Assembly: GCF_963966145.1 (NCBI RefSeq)
Contig: NC_091048.1
Location: 5,766,001-5,830,000, forward strand
Direction: 5' to 3'
DNA: 64,000 nucleotides
Source of the DNA: Tenebrio molitor
Lineage: Eukaryota; Arthropoda; Insecta; Coleoptera; Tenebrionidae
The notes beneath the pieces were generated by a model, which saw only the letters and a program-made list of their open reading frames with translations, ran no database searches and was not told the DNA's origin. Below are positions 12,124 through 23,000 of the stretch, in pieces. The position numbers were made by a program, and so were the translations under genes. Positions within the stretch are counted from its first letter, which is position 1. Every line of letters starts with the position of its first letter.

Positions 12124-13052
12124 ATGATCTCAGAGGACAAGTATTTAAAGCGAGTGTTGCTAACCAGCGACGTGTACGCGGCATGTCTTCAGCACGCCCT
12201 CACCACAGAGAAGGAAGAAGTAATGGGTCTCTTGATCGGCGAAGTAATACCCCGTGCACACAAGAAATTTCAATGTAACTGTCAAATTATAGGTAGACGA
12301 GAAGAAATGCATCTCTCAGATATCAGCGTGCGTGATTTTGCACCGCAGCGACAAACAACCCGACCGGGTGGAAATCTCGCCGGAACAACTGTGCACAGCG
12401 TCAGGATACGCCGACGAATTGGCACACAAGTTGGATAAGCCGATGAGGGTGGTAGGCTGGTACCACTCTCATCCACACATCACAGTATGGCCCAGTCACG
12501 TAGGTAAGTTGCGCGACGCCCTAATGACTAAAAGTTCACATTATCGTGTTTAGATGTACGAACGCAAGTGATGTACCAGATGATGGACCCTCTCTTTGTC
12601 GGCATTATTTTTTCCGTGTACCAGAGTGACACAGGTTCTACAGGGAATCACGTTCAAGTGACGTGCTTCCAGGCGTACAAAGCCGGGTCGGAATACCAAA
12701 GAAGAGAAATTGAATTAGTTATAGAAAACATAAGTATACAAAGATACAATTTAGAAAGTAAGTGTGAAGTGGGGGTTGACAGTTTGTTGATTTTGTTGTT
12801 GCAGGTATTGCGAGTCTGCCGCGGATATTGTCACAAGAAGAGGTACAAAGACATGGGGGCGAAGGTGATGATAACATCGAGGACGGCTTGACTTGGTTGC
12901 ACAACGACGCCTTTCAAACTCTCGCTTTGGTGCATATTGTGTCCAAAGTGGCCAAGCCCCTGTGTGAGGATTTGGACGCGAGGCTGAAGTCGGTCAACTT
13001 GAGGATCACGGAGTTGGAAAAGATCAAAAAGAAATTGCTCACGGAACACTGA
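12124..13052 (+). CDS. BRCC3: BRCC36 / BRCC3, K63-specific JAMM deubiquitinase
   Basis: Exons 12124-12243, 12293-12503, 12554-12757 and 12805-13052, with introns of 49, 50 and 47 nt, all GT..AG, giving 260 aa. The protein is the MPN+ metalloprotease that cuts K63-linked ubiquitin in the BRISC and BRCA1-A-type complexes, working with an Abraxas-type MPN- partner. The JAMM zinc site is complete: E32 (in EKEEVMG), H98 and H100, S108 and D111 in the motif HSHPHITVWPSHVD. The segment DRVEISPEQL (residues 64-73) and the MYQMMDP stretch after the JAMM site are diagnostic of BRCC36. The last 35 residues are a charged helix (LDARLKSVNLRITELEKIKK) matching the coiled coil that pairs with the partner. 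It is somewhat shorter than the human protein, mainly at the termini. The start was chosen because it is the first ATG and gives the right N-terminal helix. Confidence 0.95.
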
Positions 13053-13292
13053 AGAGTTCCGGTACAAATTGTCCAAAGTATTCAGTAAAAAGATCAACTT
13101 TTTGAAAATCAATAATCTACCACAAAGAAACTAGTTTTTAAAACCAATGTATGCAGAATTTTCAATTATTGCCTTCAGAGATCAGTTTAATTTTTGTTAA
13201 CTGCGCGTCATTTAGTATAATATATTTTCTCAGATTACGTCACAGATGAATAGTTTTATTACAGAAATCCTTACAATCCTACAAATGAAAAA
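13053..13292. other. Convergent 3' ends of BRCC36 and Rpt6
   Basis: 240 bp separate the two stop codons. AATAAA on the minus strand (TTTATT at 13255-13260) suits the Rpt6 transcript. No canonical plus-strand signal is evident for BRCC36, so the two 3' UTRs may overlap. Confidence 0.5.
13255..13260 (-). terminator. Poly(A) signal for Rpt6
   Basis: AATAAA on the minus strand, 33 bp past the Rpt6 stop codon. Confidence 0.55.
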
Positions 13293-16200
13293 TTACTTCC
13301 ACAATTTCTTGATGGACATGTTCTTCTCCGAATCCTTTTGCATCACTTTAGCCACGGCCATCTCGAAATCTTCTTGCGTCACGTGGACTCTTCGTTCCCG
13401 CAACGCGTACATTCCGGCTTCGGTGCAGACACCCTGAAACCCTTCCGCTCAATACCTCTCCACGAGAACACACACAGTTATTTTACCTTGACTTCGGCGC
13501 CGCTCGCTCCCGGCATCAACTCTGCGATCTTCCTCAAGTTGATTCCTCTCGTCAGATTCATTTTTCTCGAGTGGATTTTGAGGATGTCGAGCCTGGCTTC
13601 TTCGTTCGGTGGGGGAAATTCGATTTTGCGATCGATCCTTCCGGGTCTTAACAAGGCGGGATCCAGTATGTCAATTCTGTTGGTGGCCATGATAACTTTG
13701 ATGTTTTTGGTGGCTTCGAAGCCGTCCAGTTGGTTGAGGAGCTCCAACATTGTTCTCTGCACTTCGGAGTCGCCTCCGGATCCGGATTCTATGCGGGACG
13801 ATCCGATCGAGTCGATTTCGTCCATGAAGATGATCGAGGGGGCGTGCTCGCGGGCCATCACGAACAGCTCGCGGACCATTCGCGAACCTTCGCCGATGAA
13901 TTTCTGGACCAGTTCGGAGCCGGAGACGCGGATGAAGGTGCACTCGGTGTGGTGGGCTACTGCTCGGGCCAGCAACGTTTTTCCGGTTCCTGAAGAGATA
14001 CCGAATTATGCAATTCTAAATCCGTTCTTGGTCTATTTCAAATGTCAAAATGTAAAATATTAGTTCTTAAAACAAAGTGTAATTTGTATACAGGGTGTTT
14101 CTGAAATAAGTGCGTTAATTTTAACTGGTAATAGAACTCATCAAAAGGAACTATTTTTCTCTCTGCCATTTTGGCGAAAAACGTTGCGTAATGGCTTAAA
14201 AAACTAGGAAAGATTTTCCTAAAACCGTTCATATCTCCAAACCTAAGCTACCTAAAAACGTGAAACAACCAGATTCTTACGCAGTGGATTTTTTGCTATA
14301 CGGGTAGATTTATTTGAATTTCGATTTCGGCGTTAAAACACGTTTTCTGGATGAAAATTGATGTTTTTTTCATATTAGCGCTGATCTCAATTAGCCATTG
14401 CAGTATTTAGTGGCGTAGGGCTATTTTAGTGAAAAATCTCTCCATTTTTTTTTTGGAATTAAACATCGTTTTTCGGCAAAATGGTAGATAGAAAAGTTGT
14501 TTCTTTTGACGAGTTCTATTACCAGTTAAAATTAACACACGTATTTCAGAAACACCTGTACAATGCTGTCAATAGATCTCCCCGATTATTATTGCCGTAA
14601 ATTATAAACACAATCAAATACCTACAGATATTTTGTCAAAAGTAACAGTTGCCATATTGTTGCAAAATGCAGAAAAGAAGATGGGTGAGGTTTTACCATG
14701 TGTGAAATGTACGAGGACATTTTAGAGACATTCCTGTTGTTAGAATTGAGTACAAACTAACAATTTTGAAGAAATGATTCTTTCCTAACAGCTTCTTCTC
14801 CAACCAACCCAAAAATGTATCGGCAAATTCTCAAAATTGATGAATTTACAGTAGTTTGAAAAAAAATTCTCACAAACTGTAGGCTGACATTTTTTAAAAA
14901 TGTTTTTCTCAAAATTAAAGTTTAAAAAAGGAGAAAAACAATCAACAGTTAATTTTCAAAATGTTTCCATTCTGTTAATTTTAATTATAAATTACCGGGT
15001 GATCAAAAAGGACTGTTTCAGTTGGCAATACAATCAAGAGCATTTTGTTGTTCGGCAACCGGATACGTCTTTTGACAGATATTTTACGTGAAATCAACAG
15101 CGAAAAAATTGTAGGTTATGTATGTATAAAAATCATAAACCCTCTCCGTTCACGTAATACGAAGTCACTACCATTTTTTCTTTAATAAGGCAAAAATACA
15201 AATTCGCAAAATATGGGAGCGTCATTTAAAATTTAAAAACATGGTGATCACGTCAGTGTCAGTGTGGGGAAACGGAAATCGATGGAAGTTTCTTTAAAAA
15301 CAATAATCTTCACTTGTCCGAGTTCTTTTCAAAAAGTTCAACAGAGAAGAAAGTATTTGCATTATTCCAAACTTCTTGTGCTCATTGCATACTAAATGAT
15401 CAACACAAAAAGAGATAAGGGCAGGCTATGGACAACAAAACTTGTGAAAACGTGCAGCACTCTGACAGCGGTGTTAAAGAGAGGTTTTGACTTTTGTCCA
15501 AACCTCCAACAATGTTTTGTGTGGTAAACTTAGCCTCCATTTTTTTTCGTTGCCATTTAGAAAATGAGATTTTGTCATGGATATTTTGTCTTATCTCCTA
15601 TAGCATTGCCGTTATAACTTTTTATCTGCTCCGCCCACTAAAATTGACCAATCAGAATCAAATCCAGATTCATTCTGTACAACTTTTCATCACATTTGCC
15701 ACGTAAAAAAGTTAAGGTTAGAATTTTGCTGTCAAGCCCACAATTATTGTTTTAGGTTCTAAAAAATAAAATGTCATTAAGACAATTCGAATGTCAGAAA
15801 TTTTTACTGTGTAAATCAGATCGTCTCAACAACCTATTTGATTGGTAACTAAGAAAATGAAATGGGCGGGGCAGATAAAATGTTACGTTGTCCTTAGTAT
15901 AGGATACGAAATACGTAAACATGTCCATAACAACCGGGGAATAATACAGGCCGTAATAAGAATAAGCGGGCGTAATGAATTCATAACGCCCTCATCAATT
16001 CAAAATTGCAAAGATGCCAATTTTTTTTTTTTAAGAACACGTATAGTGAAAAATAAAATCTTGTATGCACCACGGCGTCACCGAATGATTACGCCCATCG
16101 AACGATATCCATCTCTCGGGCTAAAGCCCTCGAGCTGGATTCATCGTTCTCCGGGCGTAATCATCGTTGTAACGCCCTTGGTGCATAAATAGCTATTTTG

Positions 16201-19200
16201 TATTAAGGGCGTAAAGGAGGCGATTTTGGCCCGCGGTGGAATTATAAGAACGAGGCCCAAAGGGCCGAGGGATTATAAGACGCCAAAGGGCCCAAATCGC
16301 CGTTCACGCCCGAAATGCAAACATTATTTTTTGTAAAATCATAAATCATTTAAATCCACCTTATTTGAAAAAACAGAATGTGTCGTAAAGACGCACGATA
16401 GAAGTAAAACTTTTGTATTACAGGGAAACATTGTAATTATTCATCAATCACTTTTAAATAGCATATTCACAACAAAATTATATATTTTAATGAAGAAAAT
16501 AAATTATAAATAACGATAACACTAAACAATATCGAAATGCGTAACTCATTGTTCATTTTTAAATCTCCAGATTAAAGAGAGGACATTATCGATAAATGCC
16601 GTGAGTGTGACATTGTATACACAATTTTAAGGGATGTTTGTATCATGTCAAACAGATTAACTTACATTTAAGTGAGATGGAAATATTGGCGCAACCGTTG
16701 TGCGAGACAGTGTTTACCCCCACCACTTTTCGTCACACAAAAAGGTTGCCGATCAGAATTTCAAGACCCTCCCATAAAAAGTTTCACTTCAAAAATAAAT
16801 GACATGATTCGTTCTCAAAAATCAAGAGTTATGTTGTTGGTTGCCAATGTGATGCAACAAATAAAATAGTTATTAAAATTAATTGTTGTTTTTTTAGGCC
16901 TTAGGGCGCAAAAGGCATTATTTACGCCCGCAAATTACTGTATAAATGACTTCATTTTGATACGATTTTACAAAAACAAGTTTTTTAAATGAAATTCATG
17001 TAAATGTCAAAACTGACAGTTGACAGTTTATTAAGTTAGACGGCATGTCTTGTTTTCCATAATCATCTATTATCTCTTTCTTTGTTAATCACATTGTACC
17101 GTGCGATCAACAATTATTTAGATCAAAGGAGGCTTTGAGATTCTGGACGTACGGTGTGATCAAGAATGACTGAGTCTGTTGGTAACAATGAAATTTGGCA
17201 AATTTGAAAATTACAATCAAAGGTTCATTTTTGTAATAGCATAAACGTAACCGGCATAACCAAAAATGTTGTCTCAAGTTAAAAAATTCAGTCAGTGCGA
17301 ATTACGAGACAAAAAACACCAGCACTTTTCAATTGTTTCATTGCCAACAGACTCAGTCATTGTTGATCACGCTGTATTTCCACAATGCTCTGGAATGCAG
17401 TATTTTTGGTTGCATATACCTGTTTAAATTTGGAAACTTTTGCCGAAAATCGGTCAAACAGGCCACACCGCTGTATGTCCATTCTCCGTTATTTAAAACA
17501 CCATTACAAAAGTAAGATTCAATTACATAAATGAATCTTTTATGTTCTAAAGTAAAAACTATTTTAAAAAGCAAGTCAGCAAAACACTCCACCTAGTTTT
17601 GTATGACGTTACGAGCAAATATAAATTTACTTCACTTTTCAACAGAAAAGATATTTTTAAGACAACGCCCACGTTACGCAAACTCGTACGTGACATTGTT
17701 TGTCTTAATTTATTCCCGAGTAATCTATTGACGTTAGGGCAAAATATATTTTTTTAAACTGTATTAGACTGTACAAAACTAATTATTCGTGTACGTGTTT
17801 TATATTCTTTTTAACACAACTAAAAATGCTACTGCTAATTTACGCAACAGTAATAAAATCTGTAGCCATTACTACTTGGTAAGTGGCTTACTGAAGACGC
17901 AATTGTAGAATGAACTGTGCAATTATCACTTCTGGCAAAATAATTACATTTCATGGTGCTAACGATTTACGATTGCGGTGAGGCGGGCGGGTGTCAGCAA
18001 CCGTTTATAGCAGTTTTCATATCGTTGAGCGTGGGTGGGTATATAAAAATTATGACTTGTAAACTAAGTACAGATAGTAATACACATTTTATAGCGATCA
18101 ATACGAAATGAGCATACAAATGTTCGTAACCCCTTTCAAAAATACAAATTGATATTATTTAAGTGAATATGAATTGAAATAAAGGTATACTGGACCAGAC
18201 TTATCAAACAACAATCTTACTTAAATCAGGCAATCACTAAATTAAAAAAATCGTTTTGGTTGTAATTCCACTGACATTAAAATAGTTATTTACGAAATGA
18301 GTTCGAGAAAACATTTTTCGTGCATGAGGACATTATTTGAGGCACGAGCGACAAAGGAGCGAGTGCTTCATTTGCGCGAATGTGCAGAATACGTCTTCTT
18401 GCATCGAAGTTCGTTTTGAAACGAACATTATGGCTGATTTTCCGTAAGTGTACCCTTTGTGAGTAGGATGGCGCTTTTTCATGTGCTTGCCAAAGTGTCA
18501 TCATCCAAATTGGAGAAATGGTGTTTTTAAACCAGAGTTTATTATTATCAAGTCAAATTATTTCCAGAATCCTCAAAAAGGCGAATGCTTTTTGGATTAT
18601 TTTGAAGCACTAGTGCGCGAAACCGACGTTCGCGCAAATACTAGGTATTTCAATAATTAGTACTAAATTAATTGTTACACAAGTGTACACCTTTCTGCAC
18701 AGAAGAATTGGAAACTTGAGATGTCATTAACAGCATTGTGGATTTCTTGAATAACAATTTTAAGAAACTTGAGGTTTGACTTTTTTTTGTTCTATCTTCA
18801 GCAAGTTTATTACTCTGCATGAGATTTTGTTGGCCTCACATTAAATATGGTATGTTTCAGATTTTTTCCAAATTACTCTATTAATTTCTGTAACAGAATA
18901 CATACCTGGGGGCCCATACAATAATACTCCTTTAGGTTGAGCAATGCCTAAGGCATCAAACAATTCAGGATGTTTGACTGGCAATTCAATAACCTCCTTG
19001 ATTTCCTTAATTTGTTTATCTAAACCTCCTACCATTTCATAGGTAGAATCTGGGACCTTCTCTACCATCATGAGAGAAACCAAAGGATCAACCTATTAAA
19101 TCATCAAGATATATGTAAATCTGACTGAATTAATCATGTTAAAAATTATACCTTGTTGGGTAAAATTTTGTGCAAAGTGTAGCTCTCATTGCGCAAAGCT

Positions 19201-19899
19201 ACACGACAATTTGGAGTCACATCATTTATATCTATATTTTTATCAATATCAACAACAAATTTGCCTTCAGGATGCACCTTGACTAAAACCTTCTTCTTAT
19301 CCATGGGTTTAACAACCTCCCCTACATAGCTGCCTTGCTCTTGAAGCAGCATCAATTCTTCTCGAAGCATTCTCACTAAAATTTAATGACAAACTATACA
19401 CACAACATTTGCACAGAACTACTGAACCTACCCTTAGCATTCAATTCGTTTCTCTGCGCTTGCAAACGTCTCAAATTCTGACTTTTCTCAGCAACAATCA
19501 GTTGCAATTCTTCAATTTTTGTTATGTAGTATGATCGAAACCCCTCACCCTTGGGGCCTCCATCAACTTCCATCTAAAAAAAATAACAGAATTGAGAAAT
19601 CGAGCGACAACAATTAGATTTTAACTTGATCATTTCTGCGGGATTTCGATTTAGATTTTCCGCTGCCAACAACAACGATGTTGTTCAGTGGCACTTTTGC
19701 CGAAACTATGTTTGTACTAGGTCCTGGTACGGAAATATTTGAGCCCATTTTTTTGAACTATCAATAACATTAAAAGAAAAGCAAAGCAACAAAAACTAGA
19801 AATATGACGGCAAACATTCAAAAACAATTGAATTTGTTCATTTTTAGAAATACCATTTTAAAATTGCGAAACCAATATTACCTTATTAATTACGGTCAT
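13293..19899 (-). CDS. Rpt6: 26S proteasome regulatory ATPase subunit 8 (Rpt6/PSMC5)
   Basis: Minus-strand exons 19882-19899, 19432-19573, 19152-19375, 18906-19092, 13487-13989 and 13293-13433 join to 404 aa, against 405-406 in fly and human. Rpt6 is one of six AAA+ ATPases of the 19S base that unfold ubiquitinated substrates and open the 20S gate. Order: MTVINK, coiled coil (about 20-75), OB domain with [22 protein letters not shown]+ domain with Walker A GPPGTGKT (188-195) split by a phase-1 intron, Walker B IIFMDEID (243-250), sensor region [20 protein letters not shown], and C-terminus KKLWK, which lacks an HbYX tail as expected for Rpt6. The 4.9-kb fourth intron is swollen by repeats; the others are short. 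A possible extra exon lies between exons 1 and 2 (see 19626-19757). Identity is certain; all splice sites are GT..AG. Confidence 0.96.
14089..14560. mobile_element. TIR MITE with TACAGGGTGTTTCTGAAATA ends
   Basis: Left TACAGGGTGTTTCTGAAATA, right TATTTCAGAAACACCTGTA. The inverted match continues about 90 bp inward (AATTTTAACTGGTAATAGAA against its inverse) and includes CAAAATGG/CCATTTTG arms. 472 bp, TA-flanked, non-coding: a mariner-style MITE inside Rpt6 intron 4. Confidence 0.85.
15898..16190. repeat. Dispersed GGGCGTAA repeat, copy 1
   Basis: Begins GGATACGAAATACGTAAACA and ends TGGTGCATAAATAGCTATT. A near-identical copy lies at 52188-52460. It holds several inverted motifs: GGGCTAAAGCCC, GATTACGCCC/GGGCGTAATC and GCACCACGGCGT/ACGCCCTTGGTGC. 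No coding sequence is credible. Further GGGCGTAA/TTACGCCC motifs continue to about 16320 in this copy only. Confidence 0.85.
17150..17376. mobile_element. TIR MITE with GTGATCAAGAATGACTGAGT ends
   Basis: Left end TACGGTGTGATCAAGAATGA, right end TCATTGTTGATCACGCTGTA; arms of about 37 bp including ACTGAGTCTGTTGG. 227 bp and non-coding. A related copy with a nested insertion is at 62814-63417. Lies in Rpt6 intron 4. Confidence 0.85.
19626..19757 (-). other. Candidate in-frame cassette exon of Rpt6 (132 nt, 44 codons)
   Basis: Between Rpt6 exons 1 and 2 the minus strand shows a pyrimidine-rich tract ending TTATTGATAG, then 132 nt open in the Rpt6 frame, then a GT donor (CAA|GTTAAA). Splicing it in would insert 44 residues between MTVINK and MEVDGG; the added segment is Ser/Lys-rich at its end ([13 protein letters not shown]). 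An internal ATG at 19748 could also make it an alternative first exon of 41 codons. The phase fit is 0/0 on both sides. The donor is weak, and skipping it restores the standard protein. It could be chance: no transcript evidence is available here. Confidence 0.45.
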
Positions 19900-20183
19900 T
19901 TTGTTTCTTTTATGAGATTGCAATAGTGGCACCGAATGTTATTATTCACTCAAAAATAATTACAACTCCACAAATAATGCAAAACTAAAGAATCACCGAC
20001 TTTGACTTTTGACAGTTGACGGAACAGGAATACCAATCTACTTTTGGTAGTTTGGTACCAACAAAACAAAAGTTGTCGTCTGTCAACTACGGACAGTTAA
20101 CCTAAAATCTTGTACGTCCCCCAAATTACATAATAAGGTCCCTGTACGGGTTATTTAGACTAACGTACTAATTGCAGGACAAC
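19900..20183. promoter_or_regulatory. Divergent promoter of Rpt6 (-) and NDUFB6 (+)
   Basis: 284 bp separate the two start codons. It includes a near-palindrome TTGGTAGTTTGGTACCAA at about 20045 and a direct/inverted CTGTCAACT motif pair (20078-20099). A TACTAATTGCAG just before the NDUFB6 ATG looks like a branch point plus 3' splice site, so NDUFB6 may have a 5' UTR intron. Confidence 0.55.
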
Positions 20184-20681
20184 ATGGGGAAAGGTCCGAA
20201 CCTGGGCGTAAAGCCCATGTCAATATCCGGTCGCTTCAACAACGAGCGAGAACGTCTCTTGGGAATGACAGATGAGGAAAGAGCCTTTCGCAAACAATGG
20301 CTCAAAGACCAAGAGCTGGCCCCCAACGAACCGCGACCAGTTCCAGAAATGTACAAAGCCACGTACAATCCCATCCGACGAGCTTACCGCTGGCCGTTGA
20401 ACCAGCTCGCTAACATTCTCAGACCAGTACTAGGAGAACCACGTACTACACACTTTCGCTACTTGACAGGAAAATTCTTTATTGGAGTCGCCGCCGCCTA
20501 CTGGTTCACTTACTATTTTAAATACAACGCCAACGATTGGACGAGATTTGGAGGATGGAGAGTGTACAAGTCACGAGAAGCTGTCGTGAGTGGCGACCCT
20601 GGTTATCCGAAGCTGTCCGACCGAACAAAACCATCAGATTATGCCACAAGGGGCTTTGAAAATTGTAAGTTAAATTTGTAA
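20184..20681 (+). CDS. NDUFB6: NADH dehydrogenase [ubiquinone] 1 beta subcomplex subunit 6 (B17)
   Basis: 165 codons starting at ATG 20184. NDUFB6 is an accessory membrane subunit of complex I in the mitochondrial inner membrane. Visible features: GRFNNERERLLGMTDEER (16-33), the strongly conserved WLKDQEL (39-45), a single membrane helix around FFIGVAAAYWFTYYFKYN (98-115), and a C-terminal GGWRVYKSRE...SGDPGYP segment facing the intermembrane space. The last five codons follow a perfect GTAAGT at 20665, so either the protein ends CKLNL or a short final exon is spliced on after GFEN. The start was chosen at the first ATG in frame. Confidence 0.9.
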   Translation: MGKGPNLGVKPMSISGRFNNERERLLGMTDEERAFRKQWLKDQELAPNEPRPVPEMYKATYNPIRRAYRWPLNQLANILRPVLGEPRTTHFRYLTGKFFIGVAAAYWFTYYFKYNANDWTRFGGWRVYKSREAVVSGDPGYPKLSDRTKPSDYATRGFENCKLNL

Positions 20682-20778
20682 AGAAATTGCCGTTGTAGTG
20701 TCATGTAATGAAACAATAGATTTTATTTAGGAATTACATTGTTTGATACTTTATGGTCTATTTACTTTCACCCCTTAA

Positions 20779-20784
20779 AATAAA
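20779..20784 (+). terminator. Poly(A) signal downstream of NDUFB6
   Basis: AATAAA about 100 bp past the NDUFB6 stop codon. It supports a transcript end before NECAP. Confidence 0.5.
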
Positions 20785-21209
20785 GTACAACAGTTATAAC
20801 TGAAATAGTTTATTTAGTTACGATAATGTCCTTAATAATTTCATCAATACAAAGTAAATATTTGGAATGTGCAATAAAAGATTTCTTTAACAATTAGACA
20901 ATAATTTGAACAATGAAATAAAACATGTAATAAAAATGCTTTGATACCATCAATAAGTTCTAACTCTTATAAATACTATAATATTTAAGCACAATATATT
21001 ATACTTTGAACAATAAATCTCCACATTGTCATAATGTATGTCGTAATAATATTATACAATATAGTACAGTAAATCTGCAATAAAAATAATGTTTCATTTT
21101 TCTATAGATGATATTATTGCAGTGAATCACAACATGTTACCAGACAAACTAGATTCACTACTTCGAGAAGGTCTACTACCTAACAGTACAATAATATCTA
21201 TAAAAACAA
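20785..21209. other. 3' flank between NDUFB6 and NECAP
   Basis: AT-rich, with no gene. A TTTATT (minus AATAAA) at about 20810 could end the NECAP transcript. Confidence 0.4.
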
Positions 21210-22426
21210 TTAAAATTGTACCCAATTACTGTTTGTCGATGGAGGAACTGGTGTGGTGGCGCTGTCAAATAAAACAATTAACGGCATTCTTTTTACAATC
21301 GATCATCGACTCACCTTCCTTGAGCCGAGGCGAATTCGCCCCACGTTTCTCCTGTCGTATTTTCACTTTTTGGTGCGTGAGCAGGTGACCCTGCCGGGGA
21401 ACTACCCGGAGGTGCCGGTAACTTGCCGCTAGGGGGCGGTGGAAGCAGACCGAGCCCACCTCCGTTCCCCGACTTCAGTTTGGTCCTCCCGCTGCCTTCA
21501 GAGCCGTCTTTTTTCTACACAAAAGTCGTTTTAAAAACTATACTTAGCTTTTTATCGCATTTAAAATTTTCGGACCAGTTTTTACAATTTTTTTCTTTCA
21601 CAAATGTTGCAAATGACATTTTTTTTACTCAAATAAAAACTGGTTTAGTAAATAATTGTCCAGTGACACAAATGACTCAGGTAAACAGCATGATGCAACT
21701 TGTAACCTTGACTAATTAGCATAGCGATTTGATTTGAAAACAATAAGATTTAATGTCGTATGCAAGACTGTTAAAAACAAATAAGTACTTACAGTAATTT
21801 TCATGTTAATCTTGATGGTTTCACCTTCTTTGAAACCCAAATCTAACGCTGGCGCATTAGGTTCTTCGCTAATCTGTTTCTCTTTCTTCAGCCATTTAAA
21901 GTGGTCCTGAAGGGCCACATTTAAGTCGAAAGAATCTGATCGGTCCCCAAAACCAATCCCAATGAAAGCCGTCCTACCTGTGAATGTTATTTATGTGAAA
22001 TTGTCTCGTGACATCCAAACCCTACCGTTGTCATCTTGAATACGAAGAACGAAATAGCGGGAAGAATCTGTTACAGGTTCGATTGCAATGCCTGGATATG
22101 TTTCGATGGGACATTTGGCAAAAAGTTCGCCGCTATTTTTATCTTCTAATTTGATTGCACATTCGTTGCCTTTGGAAATTAAACGCATGCGACCCGTCCA
22201 AGCAGGCTCGGCTAAGTTCCAGTCCGCCGCTCTGCAAAATTATCACAACAGTTATCTCATGAGAGGAAACGGGGGCGTACAATATTAGTGATATTAAATG
22301 AACATCGGCTGAACTTTGACGGAATTACAATGTTTCTTACCTGTAGCCTCTGTTGGAAGCTCTAGGGGGTATATTAAACACGAACACCTCTGGTTTAACC
22401 AATATAACACTTTCGTAGGTGTCCAT
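21210..22426 (-). CDS. NECAP: NECAP, adaptin-ear-binding coat-associated protein
   Basis: Minus-strand exons 22341-22426, 22026-22231, 21793-21977, 21315-21514 and 21210-21261 join in phase to 242 aa. NECAP is a clathrin-coat accessory that binds AP-2 and takes part in endocytosis. The N-terminal PHear domain (about 1-130) has IPPRASNRGYRAADW, WTGRMRLISKG, KLEDKNSGELFA, YPGIAIEPVTDSSRYFVLRI, RTAFIGIGFGDRSDSFDLNV and LQDHFKW. LDLGFKEGETIKINMK follows, then a Gly/Pro-rich linker (LLPPPPSG). Two AP-2-binding signals are intact: WGEF (217-220) and the extreme C-terminal WVQF (239-242). Human NECAPs are about 20-35 residues longer, all in the linker. The gene is divergent from RER1. All introns are GT..AG, from 48 to 278 nt. 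Confidence 0.94.
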
Positions 22427-23000
22427 TGTGTAACAAAATTGTCGAACAAGTTGACAACCTGTCAACTCGACAGTACACAAAACAATAAATGTCAACTTCA
22501 CAGTGTGCCAACCTAGAACCCACACCACTGTAGTACCAAAATTCCCAGAATATTATTATTCATTAAAACATTATTGTTTGCTTATTGCTATCAAAATCAA
22601 TGAAAAGAATTTAGGTAGAAATAACAATATACGTGTCTATCGGATGTGACAAATATTTTTAACGATTTGTTGCAAGTTAGGAAAATAATGTAATTTGGGG
22701 ATTTTCTTTTTTCAAGTGTGGGGACAAAGTGGCAGGACAATTTCTCAAATGTCACTGTCTGTCAAGTTTCTACCGTTTGTAATGGATGATTTGACGTGTC
22801 CAAAATGAACCTCTAAGTTAAATAAGTTCTAGTTATTATTGAACAGAATAAATTAATGTACAAATAGGTTCGTATTTTACAGTCGTTGAGCGTTTCAAGT
22901 ACAAAAGCTCACAAGTCTTTGTGCAGTTTTTTAGTGAAATCCCCGGCCCTTTATAATATAGTATTTACCAATTCCAGGTAATTAAATTGTGGTGGTAATA
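22427..23000. promoter_or_regulatory. Divergent promoter of NECAP (-) and RER1 (+)
   Basis: 574 bp between start codons with no coding signal. Several TGTCAA/TTGACA motifs cluster near 22450-22500 and 22740-22800. No TATA box is convincing. Confidence 0.5.

Larger units (their letters stand above)
13990..18905 (-). other. Large Rpt6 intron 4, repeat-filled
   Basis: 4.9 kb between the two halves of the Walker A loop. It contains three recognisable repeats (14089-14560, 15898-16190, 17150-17376) and a GGGCGTAA-rich inverted area (about 16195-16320). A patch at 18316-18385 (GCACGAGCGACAAAGGAGCG) resembles other dispersed repeats. No nested gene was found. Confidence 0.75.

Noticed and set aside
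13338..14063. Long plus-strand frame of 241 codons
   Set aside because: It is antisense to Rpt6 exons 5 and 6, which explain the sequence fully; the open frame is a by-product of codon use.
15842..16192. 116-codon frame
   Set aside because: Lies within a non-coding dispersed repeat found again at 52188 without the same open frame.
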